From positions 18,151-82,150 of the forward strand of contig CALCII010000003.1 of NCBI GenBank assembly GCA_937907395.1: a stretch of 64,000 nucleotides of DNA. Direction: 5' to 3'. Origin of the DNA: an uncultured Chitinophagaceae bacterium (GTDB lineage Bacteria > Bacteroidota > Bacteroidia > Chitinophagales > Chitinophagaceae). Shown piece by piece: positions 8,243-15,992 of this stretch; within the stretch, counting starts at the first letter, position 1, and each line of letters begins with the position of its first letter. A program made the translations under genes and the position numbers. The notes below the pieces were generated by a model, which saw only the letters and a program-made list of their open reading frames with translations, had not been told where the DNA came from and made no database searches.

Positions 8243-8452
8243 TTATTCTTCGGGTTTTCTTTTTTCTTTAAACCATTCCGGTTTAAACCGGGCCAGGTTT
8301 CTCAGAACGATGGATGTTCCTATGAAAGCTAACCCTACATACACCCATTCTTTATGTTGTTCTTTATGATCACTCATCATGTAAAAGAGCGCAATGATTA
8401 ATCCACTTACCGATAATATAAACGCTGCAATTCTTACAGATGATCCGCTCAT
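8243..8452 (-). CDS. Small two-helix membrane protein inside the nuo operon
   Basis: I do not recognise a named family for this 69-residue protein. It has two hydrophobic helices, residues ~6-26 (VRIAAFILSVSGLIIALFYM) and ~36-55 (WVYVGLAFIGTSIVLRNLAR), joined by a short polar loop (SDHKEQHKE). It ends in a basic/acidic tail (KEKRKPEE). It starts 2 bp after the nuoE stop and ends 27 bp before nuoF, so it is co-transcribed and probably translationally coupled. The context suggests an accessory or assembly factor of complex I, but that is inference only. It could also be a neutral lineage-specific insertion. Confidence 0.75.
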   Translation of the reverse strand: MSGSSVRIAAFILSVSGLIIALFYMMSDHKEQHKEWVYVGLAFIGTSIVLRNLARFKPEWFKEKRKPEE

Positions 8453-8454
8453 GA

Positions 8455-8943
8455 TTAATTAGCTTTTGCTCTTCCTTCTGCAATCAAAGCATCTATCTTT
8501 TCTTTTGTCAGATGTTCCCTGTAATCCGGCCCCAGCTGCATCATGGGAGCATATCCACAGGCACCTAAACATTCTGCCACTTTCAAAGTGAACAAACCAT
8601 CTGTTGTTGTTTCACCGGGCTTAATACCTAACTTCTCATAGATATAAGCGATGATATCATCACTGCCTCTGAGCATGCAAGGACCGGTTTGGCAAACTTC
8701 AAACACTGTTTTACCAACCGGCTTCAGGTTATACATGCTGTAAAAAGTAGCTACTTCATACACTTCAATGGGTGTGATGTTGAGCAACTCTGCCGCATAA
8801 TCCAATGCTTCCGGACTCAACCAGTTATCATTGTGCTTCTGAATAAAATGCAGTAACGGAATCAAAGCACTTTTCTGCTTTCCTTCCGGGTAATGAGAAA
8901 TCATCTCACCCACCACTTTTAATTTATCTTCTGAAAACTTCAT
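8455..8943 (-). CDS. nuoE: NADH-quinone oxidoreductase subunit E ([2Fe-2S])
   Basis: This is the 24-kDa subunit of the NADH dehydrogenase module, holding cluster N1a. The 162-residue protein has a helical N-terminal domain (SPEALDYAAELLNITPIEVY) and a thioredoxin-like ferredoxin domain. Its four Cys ligands are in CQTGPC (near residues 84-89) and CLGACGYAPM (near 126-135). Length is typical. A 67-bp AT-rich palindromic spacer separates it from nuoD; the 69-residue membrane protein follows after 2 bp. Confidence 0.96.
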   Translation of the reverse strand: MKFSEDKLKVVGEMISHYPEGKQKSALIPLLHFIQKHNDNWLSPEALDYAAELLNITPIEVYEVATFYSMYNLKPVGKTVFEVCQTGPCMLRGSDDIIAYIYEKLGIKPGETTTDGLFTLKVAECLGACGYAPMMQLGPDYREHLTKEKIDALIAEGRAKAN

Positions 8944-9010
8944 ATTAAGTCAAAAATTAAAATTCAAAAATTAAAAGCTTAAAGTATTTTACCTTTTTAC
9001 TTTTAACTTT
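8944..9010. repeat. AT-rich inverted-word spacer (nuoD/nuoE gap)
   Basis: The gap holds AAAATTAAAATTCAAAAAT followed by TTTTTACTTTTAACTTTTT. These are near-complementary arms able to form one long AT hairpin between the nuoD stop and the nuoE start. The words differ from those in the other nuo gaps but the design is the same. Confidence 0.55.
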
Positions 9011-10246
9011 TTAAGCATCCAGTTCTCCTGCAATCAGGTTCAAACTACTCATTACCACAATTGCATCACTCAGCATACTTCCTTTAATCAATTCCTCATA
9101 CGCCTGGTAATAAATGAAACAAGGCCTGCGGAAATGTAAACGATAAGGTGTACGTCCGCCATCACTGATCAGGTAGAAACCAAGTTCTCCATTTGCTCCT
9201 TCCACGCTGTGATAAACCTCTCCTTTTGGCATATCAATTTCACCCATGATGATTTTGAAGTGCCAGATGAGCGCTTCCATACTTGTATAAACGTTCTGCT
9301 TTTCGGGCAGATAATATTCCGGTACATCTGCATGATATACCTCCGCATCTGCACCTTTCATATCCTGAAGCTTTTGGAATGCCTGTTCAATAATGCTCAG
9401 GCTTTGCCACATTTCTGCATTGCGAACGAGAAACCGGTCGTACGTATCTCCAGTTGAACCAACGGGAACTGTAAAATCAAAATCTTCATAAGATGAATAG
9501 GGTGTGTGCACACGCACATCATAGTCCACCCCTGCCGCACGAAGATTGGGTCCGGTGAAACCATAATTCAGTGCACGTTCAGCTGAAATGGGACCGCAAC
9601 CAATGGTGCGTTCCATGAATATGCGGTTACGTGAAAACAGGTTTTCAAATTCCTGTAAACCTTTGGGGAACTCTGCAATAAAACGCTCCAGTTTCTGCCA
9701 TGCTGCAGGTGAGAAATTACGTTCAAATCCACCAATGCGGCCAATATTGGTTGTGAGGCGGCTACCGCAGATCTCTTCATAAATTTCATAGATGAGTTCC
9801 CGGTATTCCATCACATACACAAAACCGGTTAATGCGCCTGTATCAACACCAATAACAGAGTTACAAATGATATGATCGGCAATACGTGCCAACTCCATAA
9901 TAATTACACGCAGGTAATCCACACGTTTGGGCGTTTTAATGCCCAGCAGTTTTTCGCAGGTGGTGTGCCAGCCCATATTATTGAGCGGACTACTGCAATA
10001 GTTCAACCTGTCTGTGATAGGCGTTACCTGGTAAAGTGGCCTACGCTCGGCTAATTTTTCAAAAGCACGGTGAATATATCCTACCGTTGACTCTGCGCTC
10101 AGGATCCGCTCACCATCCATCTCAAGAATATTCTGAAACACACCATGCGTGGCAGGATGTGTAGGGCCAAGATTCAGCGTTGTGGATTGCTTTTCAATGG
10201 ACCCTTCAGGGAGAACTATATTTTGAACGTCGCTCATGTTATTCAA
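9011..10246 (-). CDS. nuoD: NADH-quinone oxidoreductase subunit D
   Basis: This 49-kDa subunit forms the quinone-reduction site together with NuoB and NuoH and descends from the NiFe-hydrogenase large subunit. The 411-residue protein begins NLGPTHPATHGVFQNILEMD, with the conserved His in the quinone pocket. It has YIHRAFEKLAERRPLYQVTP and DRLNYCSSPLNNMGW, and ends with LIAGELDA. It is a separate gene, not fused to nuoC. Start: MNNMSDVQ; the second Met (10237) is an alternative. Both flanking gaps hold TTTGAAAATTTGAAAAT inverted spacers. Confidence 0.96.
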   Translation of the reverse strand: MNNMSDVQNIVLPEGSIEKQSTTLNLGPTHPATHGVFQNILEMDGERILSAESTVGYIHRAFEKLAERRPLYQVTPITDRLNYCSSPLNNMGWHTTCEKLLGIKTPKRVDYLRVIIMELARIADHIICNSVIGVDTGALTGFVYVMEYRELIYEIYEEICGSRLTTNIGRIGGFERNFSPAAWQKLERFIAEFPKGLQEFENLFSRNRIFMERTIGCGPISAERALNYGFTGPNLRAAGVDYDVRVHTPYSSYEDFDFTVPVGSTGDTYDRFLVRNAEMWQSLSIIEQAFQKLQDMKGADAEVYHADVPEYYLPEKQNVYTSMEALIWHFKIIMGEIDMPKGEVYHSVEGANGELGFYLISDGGRTPYRLHFRRPCFIYYQAYEELIKGSMLSDAIVVMSSLNLIAGELDA

Positions 10247-10318
10247 ATTTGAAAATGATCAAATTTGAAAATTTGAAAATGCAACAATGAATTTCAAATT
10301 CTCAAATTTTCCAATTAC
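10247..10318. repeat. TTTGAAAAT inverted-word spacer (nuoC/nuoD gap)
   Basis: The plus strand carries AAATTTGAAAATTTGAAAAT (10261-10280) and, after ~10 nt, a complementary run TTTCAAATTCTCAAATTTT. The left word is the same as in the nuoB/nuoC gap. It could form a long AT hairpin in the mRNA between nuoC and nuoD. No coding potential. Confidence 0.65.
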
Positions 10319-10837
10319 CTAATTGATACTTCCACCTCTGCCAAACATTTCATCATCTTTATCAATACGTGTCTGGTCTTCCAATGGAAACTCTTTCCGT
10401 AACGGGAAATAATCCATTTCATCCACATTCAGAATCCGCTTCAGATTGGGATGACCCACGAAATTCACGCCGAAAAAATCATAGGTTTCACGCTCCATCC
10501 AGTTTGCTGTAAGAAACAACTGAGTAGCCGTATAAACATCGGGCTGATCCACAGATGTAAACACCTTGAAACGTATACGGATATTATCAACCAGGTTGTG
10601 TAAATGATAAACAACGGCCAATTCTCTTCCTTTGTCGTTTGGATAATGAACCGCCTGCAGGTCGGTAAGAAAGCGGAACTTCAGCTCTTCATCATCATAT
10701 AAAAACTGAAGTACTTTCAGGTTCAGTTCTTTGGGAGCTTCAAACGTAAGCATTCCATAAGGCTCGGAAAATCCGGTTACCTGTTCTCCGAATTTCTCCA
10801 CCAGCTTCGCTTGTACCTGTTCGTTAGTTACACTCAT
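10319..10837 (-). CDS. nuoC: NADH-quinone oxidoreductase subunit C
   Basis: This is the 30-kDa subunit of the connecting module of complex I. The 172-residue protein matches the family, including FRFLTDLQAVHYPNDKGRE, VVYHLHNLVDNIRIRFKVF and TANWMERETYDFFGVNFVGH (residues ~110-130), followed by HPNLKRILNVDEMDYFPLRK. It ends with a Gly/Asp tail (DEMFGRGGSIN). It lies between nuoB and nuoD, each separated by repeat-word spacers of 90 and 72 bp. Confidence 0.96.
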   Translation of the reverse strand: MSVTNEQVQAKLVEKFGEQVTGFSEPYGMLTFEAPKELNLKVLQFLYDDEELKFRFLTDLQAVHYPNDKGRELAVVYHLHNLVDNIRIRFKVFTSVDQPDVYTATQLFLTANWMERETYDFFGVNFVGHPNLKRILNVDEMDYFPLRKEFPLEDQTRIDKDDEMFGRGGSIN

Positions 10838-10927
10838 ATCAATTTGAAAATTTGATGATTTGAAAATTTGAAAATTAACCTAGGCTAAACATTGTCACAT
10901 TTTCAAATTTTCAAATTAACTCGTTGC
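10838..10927. repeat. TTTGAAAAT inverted-word spacer (nuoB/nuoC gap)
   Basis: Left arm GATTTGAAAATTTGAAAAT at 10857-10875 and right arm ATTTTCAAATTTTCAAATT at 10899-10917 are near-perfect complements, separated by 23 nt that include CCTAGG. The arm word is shared with the nuoC/nuoD gap. As RNA this would be a ~19-bp AT stem without a U-tract terminator. Confidence 0.7.
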
Positions 10928-11518
10928 TTATTGAATACCGTAGCTCTCCAGCAATGCTTTATAATGATCTCCGTTTCTTCTGCGCAGGCTTTCCTGTCCC
11001 ACTAACTCCTGAATTTTAATCAATCCATCAAGGATAGCTTCAGGTCTGGGCGGACAACCAGGCACATATACATCCACCGGCACCACCTGGTCAATACCCT
11101 GCAACACACTGTAAGTATCGAAAATTCCACCACTGCTGGCACAAGCACCTACAGCCATTACCCAGCGGGGCTCGGCCATTTGCAGATACACCTGTTTCAC
11201 AACCGGTGCCATTTTCTTGGAAATAGTTCCCATTACCATCATAAGGTCGCACTGCCGGGGAGTAAATGCCATACGTTCTGCACCAAAACGACCTATATCG
11301 TAATGGGCGGCAGCTGTAGCCATAAACTCAATTCCGCAACAAGATGTGGCGAACGGAAGCGGCCAGATAGAATTTTTACGGGCGAGCCCCACCACTTCAC
11401 TCAGTTTTGTAGTGAAAAAGCCTTCTCCGCTAAAACCATCAGGAGCATCCACCACACTGATATGGCCTTTGTAATCAGTTGGCTTGGGATGAACATTAAA
11501 TCGTACGGGACGAGACAT
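10928..11518 (-). CDS. nuoB: NADH-quinone oxidoreductase subunit B (cluster N2)
   Basis: This subunit holds the terminal [4Fe-4S] cluster N2 that reduces quinone. The 196-residue protein shows the double-Cys motif TSCCGIEFMATAAAHYD near residues 57-73, FTPRQCDLMMVMGTISKKMA near 85-104, AVGACASSGG near 120-130, and the last ligand in VYVPGCPPRPEAILDGL near 150-166. Length is normal. A ~100-bp leader separates it from nuoA, and a TTTGAAAAT-type spacer follows. Confidence 0.97.
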   Translation of the reverse strand: MSRPVRFNVHPKPTDYKGHISVVDAPDGFSGEGFFTTKLSEVVGLARKNSIWPLPFATSCCGIEFMATAAAHYDIGRFGAERMAFTPRQCDLMMVMGTISKKMAPVVKQVYLQMAEPRWVMAVGACASSGGIFDTYSVLQGIDQVVPVDVYVPGCPPRPEAILDGLIKIQELVGQESLRRRNGDHYKALLESYGIQ

Positions 11519-11618
11519 AGTTTATTTATAATTTTTGATTGAAAGATTCTGATTATTAAACAATTCCCGGGGGACTGTGTTCAAAATCTTCAATATTAAA
11601 TGCTCACGAGGTTGTACA

Positions 11619-12041
11619 TTAATCTTCCCAGTTGAGAGCCCCTTTTTTCAGAATATAGAAGAAGCCACAAAGGAAAAATCCAACGAACATTAAAACAGCC
11701 ATAAATCCATCCCACCCCAATTGCTTGAAATTCACAGCATAGGGGTAAAAGAAAATGACCTCCACATCAAATAGCACAAACAGAATAGCTACCAGAAAGT
11801 ACTTTACAGCCATAGGCTGACGTGCATTCCCATGAATCTCGATACCACTTTCAAAGTTTTCAAGTTTATCAGCTGTGGCACGTTTTGGCCCCAACAAATG
11901 GGTAAGCACCATGATCAGCGCTACCAGGCCTACAGCAAATAATAACTGAATACCTACAGGAAAATAACTGGAAGGTTCATTGATATCCTGTGCAATTGTT
12001 ACAGCAGGATTGGTTTGAAGAAAGAAATTCCAATGGATCAT
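11619..12041 (-). CDS. nuoA: NADH-quinone oxidoreductase subunit A
   Basis: This small membrane subunit of complex I is the first gene of the operon. From the ATG at 12041 it gives 140 residues with three hydrophobic helices. It shows the conserved loop KLENFESGIEIHGNARQPMAVKYFL (residues ~60-84, in two parts) and FVLFDVEVIFFYPYAV near 90-105. A longer frame to 12083 exists, but a good -7 box (TATTTTTG on the minus strand, 12061-12068) falls inside it, so the internal ATG (MIHWNFF) is the likely start. The upstream TPR gene's terminator (12103-12131) isolates this operon. Confidence 0.95.
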   Translation of the reverse strand: MIHWNFFLQTNPAVTIAQDINEPSSYFPVGIQLLFAVGLVALIMVLTHLLGPKRATADKLENFESGIEIHGNARQPMAVKYFLVAILFVLFDVEVIFFYPYAVNFKQLGWDGFMAVLMFVGFFLCGFFYILKKGALNWED

Positions 12042-12060
12042 TGGCCGGTTTTTATCGCCG

Positions 12061-12068
12061 CAAAAATA
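12061..12068 (-). promoter_or_regulatory. -7 box of the nuo operon promoter
   Basis: The minus strand reads TATTTTTG, an exact match to the Bacteroidota -7 consensus TAnnTTTG, 19 nt before the nuoA ATG. No convincing -33 TTG at the usual spacing was seen. It lies downstream of the TPR-gene terminator, as expected for an independent promoter. Confidence 0.5.
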
Positions 12069-12102
12069 AGACAGCTGATGCACATAAAATCAGACCGGCC
12101 CA

Positions 12103-12131
12103 AATAAAAATCCCCCGGATTCGGGGGATTT
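12103..12131 (-). terminator. Rho-independent terminator after the TPR gene
   Basis: A perfect 10-bp stem AAATCCCCCG / CGGGGGATTT (12108-12117 and 12122-12131) has a GATT loop. It is followed on the minus strand by a T-rich tract (ATTTTTATTTG). It ends the TonB/PstS-like/TPR operon just before the nuo promoter. Confidence 0.85.
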
Positions 12132-12138
12132 CAGTTTC

Positions 12139-13845
12139 TTATTTTTTGGGGGCTGCCGTTCCGCCCGGCTTGCCACCGGTTGGTTTGGCTCCCGGTGTTG
12201 GTGCGGTTGTGCTTCCCTGTTGTTTGCCGCCTGAAAGCTGACGCTTATATTCTGTTGCCTCACGATCGTTCGGATCTATAGCCAGGATTTTATCGCAATA
12301 TTCCAACGCCACTTTGTAATCTTTCTTTACAAAAATATTATAGCCGATAAAATACTTATAAGCGATTTTGATTTGCGGACGGAAACTTGCAGAATCCTTA
12401 CTGGCAGATGCCACCTGAACAAATTTGTCGAAATGTGGATTTGCCAGCGCATTTGTCATACTGGTATCTATACTCCAGTTACTGCGGCCTCTCCAGTAAT
12501 AACCGTAAGCCTGATCGGGATACTTTGTTGTATAGATACTGAAAATACTATCAGCTTTTCTGTAATAGGAAAAATCCACATCTCCAGCATCAAAATAAGA
12601 ACGGCCAAGATTGTATAAGTCAACATTGTTGGGATTTTTCTTAGCAACAAACTGCTTTGTTTGCCAGTAAGCTATTCCAGCTTTGTCTTTAAGCTTTTTT
12701 GATAAATCAACAGCTTTTTGCATATAGGCTGTTTTATTCTCATCGATTGAATCGGCATTCATTGCCTTTTCATAATATTCATAGGACTTAGTTTCGCTAC
12801 CAGGAATACCGGTAAGAATATCCCCATAAAGTTCATAATCTTTGGGAACAATATCTTCCGGCTTTGCTTTCCGGAAAAACTCATCTGCATTCTTTTGAGC
12901 GTTTGTAAAATCGCTCAGGGATTTATAGCTGTACGCTTTCAATCTGTAAATACGTGGCTTGATCACATCTGCTCCAACTTTAGCAATTAAAGCATCTGAT
13001 TCTGCAATCGCTTCTGTATATTTTTTAGATGCATATTTCAGATCGATACGATAGTAATCATTTTGTGGATCTGGGTCAATTACTGCAATATATTTATGCA
13101 GGTAATCTTCTGCCTTTGCCACGTCACGGAAATACCAGAATACGTATAAAGAATAGTAAGCAGGTCCGTAATTAGGATCCATTTCCACTGCATTTTCGTA
13201 AGCCGGGAGGAAGAATTCACGGTTTTTCTGTGTTTCATAAATCAGCCCTTCCCTGTAACGGGCAGCAGCTAATTTAGGATCCATGATGAGGGCATTCTTA
13301 TAAGCAAGAACTGCATTTCCCCCATCAACCAGTTTGCGGTAAGCATCGCCAATTGTGACTAATACATTGGGATCTTTAAATCCTTTCAAACCGGTTGCCA
13401 ATTGCAACTTGGAAATAGCATAGTTGGCATCTCCGGCTTTTGCATGCACATTGGCACGGCCAACTGCATGCAACACTTCAATATCTTTTGATTTGCTCAG
13501 GCTGATGGCTGTTTCAAAGCGGCTCCTGGCATCGGTTGTTTTATGTTCCAGTAATTCAATTTCACCCATACCAACCAGCAACAAGGGGGCATTCCCATTG
13601 TTTTGCAAAGCGGTTTGATACACCTGCTTCGCCTTTGGAACATCTTCCAGTCCAATGTATGCCTGTCCCAACCAATAGTTGGCTTCAGCATCAGCAGGTT
13701 TTGCGGTTACTAATTTCTGAAACACATCTCTTGCACTGGCAAAACGCTCATAATACATGAACTTCTTACCCTCTTCAAGAGACTGGGCAATCATCTGCGT
13801 CGTAAACACAAATACTGCGAGGGCTAAACTGAATGTCCGTTTCAT
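12139..13845 (-). CDS. Exported tetratricopeptide-repeat protein
   Basis: This 568-residue protein has a signal peptide (MKRTFSLALAVFVFTTQMIAQ, cleavage near residue 21). TPR-like helical repeats follow from ~residue 40 to 530, for example ADAEANYWLGQAYIGLEDVP, AAARYREGLIYETQKNREFF and NPNNVDLYNLGRSYFDAGDV. The C-terminal ~30 residues are Pro/Gly/Thr-rich (TAPTPGAKPTGGKPGG). It is the last gene of an operon with TonB, a small membrane protein and a PstS-like lipoprotein, 36 bp after the latter. It is probably periplasmic or outer-membrane associated; its partner is unknown. Assignment to the TPR class is secure, but the function is not. Confidence 0.85.
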   Translation of the reverse strand: MKRTFSLALAVFVFTTQMIAQSLEEGKKFMYYERFASARDVFQKLVTAKPADAEANYWLGQAYIGLEDVPKAKQVYQTALQNNGNAPLLLVGMGEIELLEHKTTDARSRFETAISLSKSKDIEVLHAVGRANVHAKAGDANYAISKLQLATGLKGFKDPNVLVTIGDAYRKLVDGGNAVLAYKNALIMDPKLAAARYREGLIYETQKNREFFLPAYENAVEMDPNYGPAYYSLYVFWYFRDVAKAEDYLHKYIAVIDPDPQNDYYRIDLKYASKKYTEAIAESDALIAKVGADVIKPRIYRLKAYSYKSLSDFTNAQKNADEFFRKAKPEDIVPKDYELYGDILTGIPGSETKSYEYYEKAMNADSIDENKTAYMQKAVDLSKKLKDKAGIAYWQTKQFVAKKNPNNVDLYNLGRSYFDAGDVDFSYYRKADSIFSIYTTKYPDQAYGYYWRGRSNWSIDTSMTNALANPHFDKFVQVASASKDSASFRPQIKIAYKYFIGYNIFVKKDYKVALEYCDKILAIDPNDREATEYKRQLSGGKQQGSTTAPTPGAKPTGGKPGGTAAPKK

Positions 13846-13881
13846 TGATTCTAACTTTAATCGGGTGATAAAATTATTGAA

Positions 13882-14805
13882 TTATTGCTTTACAGGGGGT
13901 ACTAATTTCAATTTCGTTTCTCTGACTATAAAAGCTCTCCATGCCGGCACCAGGTATCCACGTCTGAAAATCAACTGTCCTCTGTCACTCTTCATAAAAT
14001 TGATAAACGATTTTCCGAGCCCTGTATAGTTTTCTTTTATGACGTAAAAAATCCCTCTGCGGTATGGATAACGATTTGTTAAGATCTCTTCCTGCCAGGG
14101 TTTTAAATAAGAGCCATCATCACATCCCTTACATGGAAGCCAGGCAATTCTCACTTTTTTCTGCATTGCCACCTGCGCCGTGTCTTCCGGATTTCCAATC
14201 CAACTGACACCTACAAATCCAACGTAACCCGGGTTTTGTGCAATATACTGTACCACTTCCCAACTGCTTCTGGCGGCGGTAACCTGGTCCAGTTTCATTG
14301 TCTTTCCTTTGAGAATAGAGTCAATGGCAAACCGGACAGTGCTGGTTGCTTTTACGCCGTCAAAAACGAGCTTGTATGGCAAAGAACTAGTTCCCTGCAA
14401 TAAGTCCTGCACATCCTGTGACGAAAAGACGGAATCGGGTGCCGACTTATTGACGATGAGTGCCACTGCATCAAAAGCAAGTAAGCCGCTCTCAGGGTAT
14501 AATTTTAAAGAATCATAATAGTATGCGGATTCTGCATCTGTTAATTTTTTGGTAACAATGACCAACCGGGTGGAATCATGCATGAGATCTTTCCAGCATT
14601 CGGCTTCCGGTTTGTATTCAGCTATGATTTTTGCGTTGGGATAGGTTGATTGATACACACGAATCTGTTCTTCTATGATGGGCTTAAATGTTTCATCTAC
14701 ACTTATGTGAATAGTGCCTTCAGAGGCCGAATCGGCAGGTATTGTACCCAACTTACATGCGCCAAGAAATAAAATCAGTACTACTATATAAATCCGTTGC
14801 ATCAT
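13882..14805 (-). CDS. PstS-like substrate-binding lipoprotein
   Basis: A 307-residue protein with a lipoprotein signal (LILFLGACKLG; Cys near residue 17). Its body resembles PstS-type periplasmic phosphate/anion-binding proteins: GTIHISVDETFKPIIEEQIR at the N-terminus, FDAVALIVNKSAPDS in the middle, then SSWEVVQYIAQNPGYVGFVG and RRGIFYVIKENYTGLGKSFI near the C-terminus. No permease or ATPase genes are nearby. Its ATG overlaps the preceding gene's stop (ATGA), so translation is coupled to a TonB operon. A role as envelope partner of the TonB system, not as a transporter component, is an inference from context. Confidence 0.75.
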   Translation of the reverse strand: MMQRIYIVVLILFLGACKLGTIPADSASEGTIHISVDETFKPIIEEQIRVYQSTYPNAKIIAEYKPEAECWKDLMHDSTRLVIVTKKLTDAESAYYYDSLKLYPESGLLAFDAVALIVNKSAPDSVFSSQDVQDLLQGTSSLPYKLVFDGVKATSTVRFAIDSILKGKTMKLDQVTAARSSWEVVQYIAQNPGYVGFVGVSWIGNPEDTAQVAMQKKVRIAWLPCKGCDDGSYLKPWQEEILTNRYPYRRGIFYVIKENYTGLGKSFINFMKSDRGQLIFRRGYLVPAWRAFIVRETKLKLVPPVKQ

Positions 14806-15038
14806 GAGCCAGAACGTAATGTTTGTATTCCTCTGTAAATCCTGAAAGCGCCGTACAACATACTGAAAGCCCCAAAAATCACCGCCACATCCTGTGGAGG
14901 AAAACTGAATGTAAAACCGATATACTTTGCAAATACGAGTATACCACCCACCACCAGGTAAACAAGCCCCATAATAAGATCAAAAACGGCTCGCACATTC
15001 ATTGGCGCTTTACTTTCTTTGATTCTGTTTTCGTTCAT
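14802..15038 (-). CDS. Small membrane protein of the TonB operon
   Basis: A 78-residue protein, family not recognised. Two hydrophobic helices are predicted: residues ~15-37 (AVFDLIMGLVYLVVGGILVF) and ~48-65 (QDVAVIFGAFSMLYGAFRIY). The N-terminus is polar and basic (MNENRIKESKAP). It begins 40 bp after tonB and overlaps the PstS-like gene by 4 bp (ATGA). The tight coupling suggests a shared role in the inner membrane with TonB or the PstS-like protein. No enzymatic motif is visible. Confidence 0.7.
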   Translation of the reverse strand: MNENRIKESKAPMNVRAVFDLIMGLVYLVVGGILVFAKYIGFTFSFPPQDVAVIFGAFSMLYGAFRIYRGIQTLRSGS

Positions 15039-15078
15039 GCGTTATTATTTCCTTACAGGGCGGGCAAGTTAATTAATT

Positions 15079-15891
15079 TTAGTAGCCCACCGATACAAAG
15101 CTAACAGGCTGCGTAAAATAAACTGCCACGTTTTTGCCACGTTTTTTTCCGGGCTTCCACTTAGGCATTTTGGAAATCACTTTCAGCACCTCCTTGTCAA
15201 ATGCAGCTCCTGCACTTTGTACAATCGCAACATCCGTGATTTCGCCATTTACATTTACTACAAATTTCACTTTAACGGTTCGCTTATCGCCTTCTTCCAG
15301 TTCTTCGGGCATGCGCAACAAATTACCCAGGAATCTCCTCAATGCTTCAGGCCCACCGGGAAACTCAGGCATCTCGTCTGCTTCACCTTGCTCAATGATC
15401 CGTGGCATTTCCTGTTCCACCTGATGAAATGTGTTGCCGTTATTGTTGCCTCCACCCTGTGGTTGAACCATGTTGCTGCCATTGCCTTTACCCTCACTAT
15501 CCTCATTTCCCGGTACATATTCATCCGGTGAATCACGTGGAGGAACAGGATGTTCAATGTTATCTTTATCTACAATCACAGGCACTTTATCAACTTTTGT
15601 TGGCGGCTTGTCTTTTATGATCTGCTGTTCTTTAAGTTTCGGCTCTTCGGGCGGAAGCTGAATGAACTCTACAATATGTTCGCCTTTAATCCCTTCTGCC
15701 AATCTAACAACCTTACCTGGTTTTATCAATGAGTAAATCACAAACACAGTTACCAATCCCAGCATACTGAACATTGCTATGGTCAGGTTCCGGGGATATT
15801 CCCGTCTTAACACATAAGCACCATACTCTTTATTCCGGTGCTCAAAAATAATGTCGAGTAAATCGGCATGCAGCAGTTGATTTGTAGTCAT
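15079..15891 (-). CDS. tonB: Energy transducer TonB
   Basis: TonB couples the proton gradient to outer-membrane receptors. The 270-residue form starts at the ATG at 15891 (MTTNQLLHADLLDIIFEHRN), preceded by GGAAAAG; a frame-extended start at 15933 is less likely. It has a cytoplasmic N-terminus with the Bacteroidota motif FEHRNKEYGAYVLRREY and one membrane helix (NLTIAMFSMLGLVTVFVIYS). A Pro/Lys/Glu-rich and Gly/Asn-rich linker follows. The C-terminal TonB domain (VKVKFVVNVNGEITDVAIVQ ... WKPGKKRGKNVAVYFTQPV) completes it. ExbB and ExbD are not adjacent in this window. It is first in the operon with the small membrane protein, PstS-like and TPR genes. Confidence 0.9.
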   Translation of the reverse strand: MTTNQLLHADLLDIIFEHRNKEYGAYVLRREYPRNLTIAMFSMLGLVTVFVIYSLIKPGKVVRLAEGIKGEHIVEFIQLPPEEPKLKEQQIIKDKPPTKVDKVPVIVDKDNIEHPVPPRDSPDEYVPGNEDSEGKGNGSNMVQPQGGGNNNGNTFHQVEQEMPRIIEQGEADEMPEFPGGPEALRRFLGNLLRMPEELEEGDKRTVKVKFVVNVNGEITDVAIVQSAGAAFDKEVLKVISKMPKWKPGKKRGKNVAVYFTQPVSFVSVGY

Positions 15892-15980
15892 TTGATTTCT
15901 TTTCCATGAGATGCAGCTCATTTGATAATCCACATTTGAATTGTAATGAGATTGTCAAACATTATCAGGTTTCTGTCAAT

Positions 15981-15988
15981 TATCTTTG
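15981..15988 (+). promoter_or_regulatory. -7 box of the phosphatase-hisS operon, 4 nt before ATG
   Basis: TATCTTTG matches TAnnTTTG exactly and is followed by CGCC and then ATG (15993). With the usual distance from -7 box to start site, transcription would begin at or next to the ATG, so the mRNA is probably leaderless. No -33 TTG at standard spacing is evident. Confidence 0.65.
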
Positions 15989-15992
15989 CGCC

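Noticed and set aside
12042..12083. Longer N-terminus for nuoA (MHQLSYFCGDKNRP)
   Set aside because: The extension contains the -7 box TATTTTTG and lacks similarity to NuoA N-termini; the internal ATG gives the usual length.
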